This document shows positions 17,205 to 23,954 of a DNA stretch of 34,710 nt, piece by piece (the stretch's first letter is position 1; each line of letters begins with the position of its first letter). Both the position numbers and the translations under genes were made by a program. This DNA is from Pseudomonadota bacterium. GTDB lineage: Bacteria > Pseudomonadota > Alphaproteobacteria > Sphingomonadales > Sphingomonadaceae. Location: assembly GCA_963205175.1 (NCBI GenBank), contig CAUJIW010000072.1, positions 1 to 34,710 of the forward strand, read 5' to 3'. The notes under the pieces were generated by a model. It saw only the letters and a list, made by a program, of their open reading frames with translations, made no database searches and was not told where the DNA came from.

Positions 17205-17252
17205 GCATCGTCGGTGCGATGCACTTTTTTTGGCCATCGATTAACGATGCCC
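17205..17252. promoter_or_regulatory. Leader of the TonB receptor: paired CATCG/CGATG repeats
   Basis: GCATCG (17205-17210) and CGATGC (17217-17222) form a 6-bp stem with a 6-base loop, next to a T7 run at 17225-17231. Adjacent to this, GGCCATCG-ATTAA-CGATGCCC (17232-17252) is an imperfect palindrome. The same CATCG core occurs at the receptor start codon. Read rightward the first hairpin plus T7 looks like a terminator; read leftward it lies in the receptor mRNA leader. Confidence 0.4.
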
Positions 17253-17341
17253 GCCAAGGATGCGCGGCGCGGCGCGCCTGCCGTCACGGATTGTCAAACT
17301 GACCAGCAGTCGGACATTTCGCCGCCGGCATCAGGCCGCCA

Positions 17342-17358
17342 TGACCGCAGTGCGGAGA
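17342..17358. promoter_or_regulatory. Candidate IclR-type operator, receptor/decarboxylase intergenic region
   Basis: TGACCGCAGTGCGGAGA matches the arms of TATCCGC-n3-GCGGATA at 11 of 14 positions, and keeps the symmetric CCGC-n3-GCGG core. It lies about 80 bases upstream of the decarboxylase-like gene and about 170 bases upstream of the receptor start, so it could serve both. Regulator assignment is inferred. Confidence 0.45.
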
Positions 17359-17438
17359 AAGGCCGTCAGCTGTCTGTGCCATGCCCGGCATCTGATACGA
17401 GCATGGCCCATCTGCTGGAGCGACGAGGGAGACTGGAC

Positions 17439-18185
17439 ATGACTGATTCACTGGGTTCGCGGATGAAATTCGCGGTGATCGCCCCTTCCACCAACACGAG
17501 TGTCCAGCCCGAATACGACGACATGCGCCCGCGCTGGGTGACCAACCATTTCTGCCGGATCACCATTCCCGACACCAAGGTCACCGATGACGACAGCTTC
17601 ATGGTGATGATCGAGAACATCCGCCGCGGCACACTGGAAACCATTGACAGTGCCATGACCATGCAGCCGGGCTGCGTCATCATGGGCATGTCGGCAGAGA
17701 CCTTCTGGGACGGTGCCGACGGCGCCGAACGCCTGCACGCCCGCATGGTCGAACGCACCGGCGGCATCCCGGTTGTGATGGGTTCAACGGCGGTCGACGC
17801 GGCCATCAAGGCCTATGGCGGCATCAAGAAGATCGGTGTCGTGACGCCCTATGCCCCGATCGGCGACAAGCAGGTCAAGCTGTTCTTCGAGGATCTGGGC
17901 TACGAAGTGGTGCACATCAAGGGCCTGAAGTGCGGCTCGCCGCTGCTGATCGGCCACGAGACGCCACAAACGCTCAAGCGGGCCGCCATCGAGGTGTCGG
18001 AAGGCGTCGATGCCGTCATCCAGTGCGGCACCAACCTCGCCTTCGCCCAGGTTGCCACCATGGCCGAGTTCTGGCTTGAAAAGCCGGTGATCGCGATCAA
18101 CACTGCAACCTACTGGCATGCCCTGCGCAGCATGGGCATCATGGACCAGATGGAGGGCTTCGGCTCGCTCCTGAGCCGGTACTGA
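17439..18185 (+). CDS. Arylmalonate decarboxylase / maleate isomerase family enzyme
   Basis: A 248-residue member of the Asp/Glu racemase superfamily, in the branch containing arylmalonate decarboxylase (AMDase) and maleate cis-trans isomerase. FAVIAPSTNTS opens the protein. The first active-site segment reads MGMSAETFWDG (82-92), close to the AMDase MGTS segment, with no Cys. The second reads VIQCGTNLAF with C196-G197. TPY138 matches the Tyr of the AMDase oxyanion pocket. The one-Cys arrangement is that of AMDase; maleate isomerases and racemases carry two. I therefore favour cofactor-free decarboxylation of a malonate-type acid over isomerisation. GAGGGAG precedes the ATG. It is the first gene of a rightward operon with a PuuE-like hydrolase, monooxygenase and aldehyde dehydrogenase. 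Confidence 0.83.
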   Translation: MTDSLGSRMKFAVIAPSTNTSVQPEYDDMRPRWVTNHFCRITIPDTKVTDDDSFMVMIENIRRGTLETIDSAMTMQPGCVIMGMSAETFWDGADGAERLHARMVERTGGIPVVMGSTAVDAAIKAYGGIKKIGVVTPYAPIGDKQVKLFFEDLGYEVVHIKGLKCGSPLLIGHETPQTLKRAAIEVSEGVDAVIQCGTNLAFAQVATMAEFWLEKPVIAINTATYWHALRSMGIMDQMEGFGSLLSRY

Positions 18186-18214
18186 AGCCCACGTCGGCAT
18201 TAAGGATAGCGTAG

Positions 18215-19129
18215 ATGGAGTATGATTACGTCCCGCTGCCCCAGCGTCAGCCGTTGCGCTGGCCTGGGGATGCCCGGGTTGCCCTGATCCTGACCTTCAA
18301 TCTGGAGACCTGGGATCTCACCAAGGACACCGACAAGCCTTATTATGCGGGCGGGCCGTCGATCCTGCCGGATATCCTGCCGGGCAACACGCCGGACTTC
18401 CCCAATTTCACCTGGCGTGAATACGGGCAGCGGGTCGGCATCTGGCGCCTCTACGAACTGTTCGACAGCCTGGGTGTCAAGGCCAGCTGCACCACCAACG
18501 CCGTGACCTTCGAACGCCGCAAGGCGATGACGGACGCCTGTCTGGAGCGCGGCTGGGAGCTGATCACCCACAACTGGGAGCAGGGCGAGCTGCTGACCAA
18601 CTTCGCCAACGACCCTGCCCGCGAGCGGGACGTGGTGCTGCGCACGCTGGACCAGTACGAGAAGTTCGTCGGCCGCAAGTCGAAGGGCTGGCTGTCGTCG
18701 TCGCTGCGCGGCACGCTTCAGACCGCCGACATCCTGGCGGAATATGGCTGCACCTTCTACTGCGACATCATGAACGACGATCAGCCCTACCTGATCCGGA
18801 CACCGCACGGCCCCATCGTGTCGGTACCGTATTCCAACGAGATCAACGACTTCACCTTCATCACGCGCAAGAACTACACCACCGACCAGTTCCGCGACGC
18901 GCTGATCGAGGAACTCGACGTGCTGTACGCCGAAGGCGCCACCACGGCGCGCATCATGAACGTCGGCCTGCACCCCCACGTCTCGGGACGCGCCCATCGC
19001 ATCCGCGCATTGCGGGAATTCATCGAGCACGCCAAATCACTGCCGGGCGTGTGGTGGGCGACCCGCGAGGAAATCGCCGACTGGTACCTGAAGAATCACG
19101 AAAGCCATATTCCGGGACAGCTGAAATGA
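18215..19129 (+). CDS. PuuE/NodB-fold hydrolase, paralogue 3
   Basis: A 304-residue third member of the PuuE-like NodB-fold set in this window. It has LRWPGDARVALILTFNLETW (motif 1 with LE), WREYGQRVGIWRLYELFDSL, WELITHNWEQGE (single His), GWLSSSLRGTLQTADILAEYG, CDIMNDDQPY and VPYSNEINDF. It resembles paralogue 1 in the DDQP and PYSxExND motifs, and paralogue 2 in WREYGxRVG. No signal peptide is present. A short AAGGAT site precedes the start, 29 bases after the previous stop, and its end overlaps the next gene by ATGA. Probable cytoplasmic cyclic-amide or amide hydrolase; glycan deacetylation is unlikely. Confidence 0.82.
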   Translation: MEYDYVPLPQRQPLRWPGDARVALILTFNLETWDLTKDTDKPYYAGGPSILPDILPGNTPDFPNFTWREYGQRVGIWRLYELFDSLGVKASCTTNAVTFERRKAMTDACLERGWELITHNWEQGELLTNFANDPARERDVVLRTLDQYEKFVGRKSKGWLSSSLRGTLQTADILAEYGCTFYCDIMNDDQPYLIRTPHGPIVSVPYSNEINDFTFITRKNYTTDQFRDALIEELDVLYAEGATTARIMNVGLHPHVSGRAHRIRALREFIEHAKSLPGVWWATREEIADWYLKNHESHIPGQLK

Positions 19130-20277
19130 GCCGTGGCGAAGAGATCCTGATCGTCGGTGGCGGCATCGCCGGCATGACGGCGGCGGCGGCCATTGCCCGT
19201 CAGGGCTTCGCCGTCACCCTGCTGGAATCCGCCCCCGAGTTCGGCGAGATCGGCGCCGGCGTGACGCTGACCCCCAACGCCATGCGCGGCCTCGATTTCA
19301 TCGGGGTCTGCGAGGAGGCGGCCGCCGTCGGCGTCGAGCCGACGCTGCAGCGCATCCAGCACTGGCAGGATGGCCGCACCCTGGTGGGCTTCGACCGTTC
19401 CACCCAGCGCGCCACCTATGGCGCACCCTATATCACCATCCATCGGGCCGACCTGCATGCGGTGCTGACCAAGGCCGCGCGGGATGCCGGCGTCGACATG
19501 CGGACAAACGCGGCGGCTGTTTCCAGCGAGGGCACGACGGTGACCCTCGCCGACGGCAGTACAGTGTCCGGCGATCTGCTGGTGGGCGCCGATGGCGTGA
19601 AGTCGGTCATCCGTCAGCGGTTCGAGCCCGCCAGGCCGCACTTCACCGGCCATGTCGCCTGGCGCACCCTGGTGCCGGTGACGCCCGATCTGCAGGATCT
19701 GTCCGACCACCCGGGCATCATCATCGGCCCTGGCGCCATGATCAACCGCTACAACGTGCGCCATTCCACCATCATGAACCTGGTGTTCTTCGCCCGTCAG
19801 GAAGGCTGGAACCAGGAAGGCTGGACAACCCCGGTCGACCCCGGCGAGCTGCGCTCGATCTACGCCGGCTGGTGCGACGACGCCCAGCGGCAGATCGAGG
19901 CGGCCTGCAAGCAGCCGATGTTCAAGTGGGCGATTAATGCCCGCAGGCCGCTGGACAACTGGATCATCGACGGCAACGTCACGCTGCTGGGCGATGCCGC
20001 GCACGCGATGACGCCGTTCCTCGGCCAGGGCGCTGCCTGCGGCATCGAGGACGCGGTGGTGCTGGCACGCGCGCTGGCCGCCGCCGGCTCCATCGCCGAG
20101 GCGCTCGACCGCTACGTCGCCGCCCGGCATGAGCGGGCAACCTTCATCCAGACCGAGTCGAACGCCAACGCCGACCGCATGCAGGGCCAGGATACCGACC
20201 TGTTCGGCCTGGAAGGCCTGCGCAACGAGGAGTCGCTCGGCCTGTTCGATTACGACCCGCGGACCGTCGCCGTATGA
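19126..20277 (+). CDS. FAD-dependent monooxygenase, salicylate/6-hydroxynicotinate hydroxylase type
   Basis: A 383-residue class A flavin monooxygenase. It has ILIVGGGIAGMTAAAAIA with GGGIAG at 11-16, GAPYITIHRADLHAVL, the DG motif LLVGADGVKSVIRQR, and the GD motif LLGDAAHAMTPFLGQGAACG. The ITIHRADLHA stretch and the C-terminal SNANADRMQGQDTDLFG closely recall 6-hydroxynicotinate 3-monooxygenase (NicC) and salicylate hydroxylase, which hydroxylate with decarboxylation. The start at 19126 overlaps the PuuE-like stop, and the end overlaps the aldehyde dehydrogenase start. It probably hydroxylates an aromatic or N-heteroaromatic acid; the assignment to nicotinate itself is not supported by the other genes. 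Confidence 0.87.
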   Translation: MSRGEEILIVGGGIAGMTAAAAIARQGFAVTLLESAPEFGEIGAGVTLTPNAMRGLDFIGVCEEAAAVGVEPTLQRIQHWQDGRTLVGFDRSTQRATYGAPYITIHRADLHAVLTKAARDAGVDMRTNAAAVSSEGTTVTLADGSTVSGDLLVGADGVKSVIRQRFEPARPHFTGHVAWRTLVPVTPDLQDLSDHPGIIIGPGAMINRYNVRHSTIMNLVFFARQEGWNQEGWTTPVDPGELRSIYAGWCDDAQRQIEAACKQPMFKWAINARRPLDNWIIDGNVTLLGDAAHAMTPFLGQGAACGIEDAVVLARALAAAGSIAEALDRYVAARHERATFIQTESNANADRMQGQDTDLFGLEGLRNEESLGLFDYDPRTVAV

Positions 20278-21782
20278 CCGCCAACGTCGCCGCCTTCGAC
20301 GGCAACGCCATCTCGCCGGAAACCTCGGCGTTTCTGGCCAGATCGCACAAGCTGCTGATTGGTGGCGCGTGGGTCGACTCCGGCCAGTCGATGGAAACGC
20401 GCGATCCGGCCACCGGCCTGGCCCTCGCCTCGTTCGCCATCGGCGGCGCCCATGAAATCGACCTCGCCGTCAAGGCGGCGCGGCGGGCGTTCAACGGTCC
20501 GTGGACGCGGATGCCGGCGGCCGAGCGCATCGCCCTGCTCTCGCGCCTTGCCCGACTGATGGAGCAGAACGCCCGGTTGCTGGCGGAGCTCGACATCGTC
20601 GACAACGGCATGCCGCGCTTCATTGCCGAACTGACGGTGGCCAACTGTGTCGAGATGGTCGACTATTATACCGGCGCCATCCTGCGCATCGAAGGCACCA
20701 CGACCGCGCCGCCACGCCATATCACGGCGGAAACCGAGGCGCTGACCTATACGCTGCGCGAACCGGTGGGCGTCGTCGGCCAGATCGTGCCGTGGAACGT
20801 GCCGCTGTCCACCGCCATTCTGAAACTGGCCCCCGCGCTCGCTGCCGGCTGCACCGTGGTGGTGAAGCCCTCCGAGGAAACGCCGCTGTCGCTGCTGGCG
20901 CTGGGCGAGCTCATTCTCGATGCCGGCCTCCCCGAGGGCGTGGTCAACATCGTCAACGGCACCGGCGCCGAGGCGGGTGCCGCGCTGGCCGGCCACCCGG
21001 ACGTCGACAAGATTTCCTTCACCGGCTCCACCGCCACGGGACGCAAGATCGTCCACGCCGCCACCGGCAACCTGAAGAAGGTGTCGCTGGAGCTGGGCGG
21101 CAAGTCGCCCGTCGTGGTGATGCCGGATGCCGACCTGAACCTGGCGGTGCCAGGGGTGGCGCTCGCCACCTTCTTCCTGCAAGGCCAGAACTGCATGGCC
21201 GGCACGCGGGTGTTCGTGCATGAGGCCATCCACGATCGCCTGATGGACGGCCTGGCCACCTTCTCGCAGGCGATGGTGCTGGGCCATGGCCTCAACCCGG
21301 CCACGCAGCAGGGGCCGATGATTTCCGACGCCCACACCCGCAAGGTGATGGGCTATATCGACGGCGCACGGGCCGCCGGCGCGACCCTGGTCACCGGCGG
21401 CAAGCGCCTCGACCGGCCCGGAAACTTCATCCAGCCCACCATTTTCACCGATGTCGCCGCCGACATGGCGGTGGCGCGCGAGGAAATTTTCGGTCCGGTG
21501 ATGTCGGTGCTGCGCTTCTCGACCACCGACCTCGATGAAATCGCCGCCATGGCCAACGCGTCGCCCTTCGGCCTGTCTGGCAGCGTGTGGACCACCAGCC
21601 TGAGCACCGCGCACCGGCTCGCGGCGCGCATTCGCTCCGGCCACGTATCCATTAACTGCCACGGCGCGGTGGGTACCAACATCCCCTTCGGCGGCTATGG
21701 CCAGTCGGGCTGGGGCCGCGAGTTCGGTCAGGAAGGCCTTGATGCCTACCTGGAAACCAAGGCCGTCACTGCGCGGCTATAG
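20274..21782 (+). CDS. NAD(P)-dependent aldehyde dehydrogenase 1
   Basis: A 502-residue aldehyde dehydrogenase. IVPWNVPLSTAILKLAPALA, KISFTGSTATGRKI, catalytic Glu in LELGGKSP and catalytic Cys in QGQNCMAGTR are all present, and EEIFGPVMSVLRF is near the C-terminus. Length is normal for the superfamily. It begins in a four-base overlap with the monooxygenase and is the last gene of the operon. Its last 17 bases overlap the end of the convergent IclR gene. It would oxidise the aldehyde formed by ring opening or deamination to a carboxylic acid; aryl, semialdehyde and branched substrates are all possible. Confidence 0.9.
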   Translation: MTANVAAFDGNAISPETSAFLARSHKLLIGGAWVDSGQSMETRDPATGLALASFAIGGAHEIDLAVKAARRAFNGPWTRMPAAERIALLSRLARLMEQNARLLAELDIVDNGMPRFIAELTVANCVEMVDYYTGAILRIEGTTTAPPRHITAETEALTYTLREPVGVVGQIVPWNVPLSTAILKLAPALAAGCTVVVKPSEETPLSLLALGELILDAGLPEGVVNIVNGTGAEAGAALAGHPDVDKISFTGSTATGRKIVHAATGNLKKVSLELGGKSPVVVMPDADLNLAVPGVALATFFLQGQNCMAGTRVFVHEAIHDRLMDGLATFSQAMVLGHGLNPATQQGPMISDAHTRKVMGYIDGARAAGATLVTGGKRLDRPGNFIQPTIFTDVAADMAVAREEIFGPVMSVLRFSTTDLDEIAAMANASPFGLSGSVWTTSLSTAHRLAARIRSGHVSINCHGAVGTNIPFGGYGQSGWGREFGQEGLDAYLETKAVTARL

Positions 21783-22632
21783 CCGTCGCCCGATCGATGA
21801 GACGGCCACTGTCGGCGCGGCTGCCGACGATGTCGGCATGACCATTGCGCGGCAATGTCACGTTGCTGAGATCATGGCTGATGGCGGCGGCGGTCGCCTT
21901 CAGATCATCAAGGTATTTCTCCAGCGCCGTGTCGAGCTTCATCGCCGAAACGAAGAACACCATGGTCATCGCCGCGCGATAGACACCGTTCTCGAAAATC
22001 GGCACGGCGATCGACGATGTCTTGCCCGGCGTCCGGTTGAAGTGATTGCGTCCCTGCACCGCGTAGCCGCGCTCGCGGATCTGCTCGACATCGAGTCCGG
22101 CGATGGCGGTGGCGAGATAATCGAGATCGAAATCCTGCGACACCCGCATCCATTGCAGGATCATTTCGCGTTCGTCGTCCGGCGCATAGGCCATCGACAC
22201 CTTGCCTGACGCGCTGTCGAGAATAGGCAGGGTGAAACCCGGGTAATAGTGCTCGAAAGTGAGCGAGGAGTTGGCGTGCGTGCTGTCGCGCAGCATCATG
22301 TTGCGACCGACACGGATGGCGATCGACAGCGGCCAGCCCAGCTTCCTGGTCAGCGAGACGATATGCGGCCGGGCCATCTGGACGAGCATGTCCTCCTGCT
22401 GGAAGCCATGGGCCAGCGTCTGCACCAGCGCCGTCGGCCGGTAACGCTTGCGGGCGGGCTCCTGCTCGATCAGGCCTTCATAGAGCAGGGTCTGAACAAT
22501 CCGGCAGGCCGTGGGGTAAGGTACCTCAGCGGCCCTGGAAATCTCCATCATGGACAGGGAGCCTTCCCGGTTGATCGCCTTCAATGCCGCGATAGCACGC
22601 GTAATCGATCGAATGGGTACGCCCTTCTCCAT
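21766..22632 (-). CDS. IclR-family transcriptional regulator
   Basis: A 288-residue IclR protein. The winged helix spans SITRAIAALKAINREGSLSM through EISRAAEVPYPTACRIVQTL and LYEGLIEQE (about residues 9-60). The C-terminal effector domain includes LPILDSASGKVSMAY and NRTPGKTSSIAVPIFENG. The start at 22632 is chosen over ATG at 22677 because AAGGA is well placed and homology begins there. It is the only regulator in the window. A perfect palindrome 78 bases upstream may be its own operator, and related sites occur in three other divergent regions, suggesting it controls the whole locus. It converges on, and overlaps by 17 bases, the aldehyde dehydrogenase gene. Confidence 0.9.
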   Translation of the reverse strand: MEKGVPIRSITRAIAALKAINREGSLSMMEISRAAEVPYPTACRIVQTLLYEGLIEQEPARKRYRPTALVQTLAHGFQQEDMLVQMARPHIVSLTRKLGWPLSIAIRVGRNMMLRDSTHANSSLTFEHYYPGFTLPILDSASGKVSMAYAPDDEREMILQWMRVSQDFDLDYLATAIAGLDVEQIRERGYAVQGRNHFNRTPGKTSSIAVPIFENGVYRAAMTMVFFVSAMKLDTALEKYLDDLKATAAAISHDLSNVTLPRNGHADIVGSRADSGRLIDRATAIAAQ

Positions 22633-22709
22633 ATCCCTGCATCCTTGTTGTCGTTGGCTCGGGCAATGTGACAACATGAATGGGGATATGACCGAAAAAT
22701 GGCAATAAG

Positions 22710-22726
22710 TATCCGCGTGGCGGATA
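22710..22726. promoter_or_regulatory. Perfect palindrome upstream of iclR-type gene (candidate autoregulatory operator)
   Basis: TATCCGC-GTG-GCGGATA is a perfect 7-bp inverted repeat with a 3-base spacer, 78 bases upstream of the IclR start codon. Short GC-centred palindromes with a 3-base spacer are typical of IclR operators. Related copies at 12742, 17342 and 28008 support function. Confidence 0.6.
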
Positions 22727-23019
22727 ATGCGACAGCCAGATCGGTTAAACTCCGATCAACGAAGGCTCCTCCCGCTGTCAGGACAACGCATTGATTTCGA
22801 TCAATTTGCCGACACGGCGTCGCGGATCATGACGGCCAGCGAGCATTTCCGCACTGCCGAGCAATGACGCGACGAGTGCACACGCGATGTCGCGGCATAG
22901 TGGTGTCCGCCAACCGGAGAGTGGCGACTCAGGGGCACGACGGCAAGCGTCATGCCCCTGCCAACCGCCGGCAATACCATCTTGGCGAGTGCCATCAACC
23001 GCCGCCGCGATCCAGGCGA
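22727..23019. other. Intergenic stretch with a stem-loop after the lyase gene
   Basis: No gene is convincing here. At 22931-22959 an 11-bp inverted repeat, AGGGGCACGAC / GTCATGCCCCT, has a 7-base loop; in minus-strand RNA its single mismatch becomes a G-U pair. It lies about 60 bases beyond the lyase stop codon and is a candidate 3' end of the hyuAB-lyase transcript, though no T-tract follows. The rest holds the IclR promoter side. Confidence 0.5.
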
Positions 23020-23877
23020 TTACTTCGCCCACTTCTTCTCGAACGCCCACACGTCCTCGAAGCCGATCAGCGTGCAGAACTCGTTGAAGCTGAACAGGCC
23101 GTCCGGTTGGCCGATACCGCGCTCCTTGAGGTCGATCAGCGCCTTTTCCATGGCGCTGGCCGCCACCAGGCTGGTGAGCGACGGGTAGATGGCGAAGGCA
23201 TAGCCGATCTCCGCCAGCACCGAGGCGTTGGGCACCGGCGACAGGCCGCCGTTGGACATGTTGGCCATCACCGGCTGGTCGAAGGTGGCGCATGCCGTGC
23301 GCATTTCCTCCTCGCTGGTCAGTGCCTCGGGGAACAGGATGTCGGCGCCGGCCTTGGCATAGGCCTCCAGGCGGCGCAGGGCGCCATCAAGCCCTTCGCT
23401 CTGACGGGCGTCGGTGCGGGCGACGATCAGCAGGTTCTCCTTGTCGTTGCGTGCATCGCACGCAACCTTGATCTTCTCGACCATGTCCTCCAGCGGAATC
23501 AGCCGCTTGTACGGCGTGTGGCCGCATTTCTTGGGGAACTCCTGGTCCTCCAGCTGCACGGCCGTGATGCCCGCGGCCTCGTAGCCCTTCACCGTATGAT
23601 GCACGTTGAGCAGACCGCCATAGCCGGTGTCAGCGTCGGCGATCAGCGCGGCCTTGCTGGTGCGCGCCACCGTCGCCATGCGATCGACCATCTGGCTGTA
23701 GGTGGCGATGCCGGCATCCGGCAGGCCGTAGGCGGAAGCGGTCAGCCAGTAGCCCGTGCCGTAGATGATGTCGAAGCCGACGCGATCGGCAATGACGGTG
23801 GCAATCATGTCCTGCACGCCGGGAACAACGAAGAATTTCCCCTCGGCGAGCTTCTGGCGCAGAATCGGGTTGGCCAT
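23020..23877 (-). CDS. Isocitrate lyase / PEP mutase superfamily lyase
   Basis: A 285-residue lyase of the ICL/PEPM superfamily, starting MANPILRQKLAEGKFFVVPG. It has the Mg-binding segments DADTGYGG and VQLEDQ, and the signature FPKKCGHTPYKRLIP with the catalytic Cys that distinguishes true lyases (methylisocitrate, isocitrate, dimethylmalate) from phosphonopyruvate-type mutases. Length fits methylisocitrate and 2,3-dimethylmalate lyases (about 290). It would cleave a 2-hydroxy di/tricarboxylate to pyruvate or glyoxylate plus a second acid. GGAAAG precedes the ATG at 23877. It is the last gene after hyuA and hyuB, separated from hyuB by a 77-base gap holding a strong hairpin. Confidence 0.87.
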   Translation of the reverse strand: MANPILRQKLAEGKFFVVPGVQDMIATVIADRVGFDIIYGTGYWLTASAYGLPDAGIATYSQMVDRMATVARTSKAALIADADTGYGGLLNVHHTVKGYEAAGITAVQLEDQEFPKKCGHTPYKRLIPLEDMVEKIKVACDARNDKENLLIVARTDARQSEGLDGALRRLEAYAKAGADILFPEALTSEEEMRTACATFDQPVMANMSNGGLSPVPNASVLAEIGYAFAIYPSLTSLVAASAMEKALIDLKERGIGQPDGLFSFNEFCTLIGFEDVWAFEKKWAK

Positions 23878-23896
23878 GTCAGTCTTTCCAGATCGA

Positions 23897-23923
23897 ACCG
23901 CGCGGCGCCAGGCACCGCGCGGT
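23897..23923 (-). other. Intercistronic hairpin between hyuB-like and lyase genes
   Basis: ACCGCGCGG (23897-23905) and CCGCGCGGT (23915-23923) form a perfect 9-bp inverted repeat with a 9-base loop, in the 77-base gap before the lyase start. No T-tract follows, so mRNA processing or stabilisation is more likely than full termination. It could set different levels of HyuAB and the lyase. Confidence 0.55.
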
Positions 23924-23954
23924 CGCCACAGATGGCGGGTGGTCTTGTGGTGGA

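Noticed and set aside
17439-21782. A nicotinate (nic) degradation cluster, because of NicC-like, NicE-like and NicF-like families
   Set aside because: The NicE-like protein has the one-Cys AMDase pattern, no NicX dioxygenase or NicAB hydroxylase is present, and the possible NicD-like alpha/beta-hydrolase lacks its catalytic residues.
22778-23293. Leftward 171-codon frame in the gap after the lyase gene
   Set aside because: It overlaps the lyase coding region out of frame, has Arg/Gly/His-rich composition, and shows no ribosome binding site or motif.
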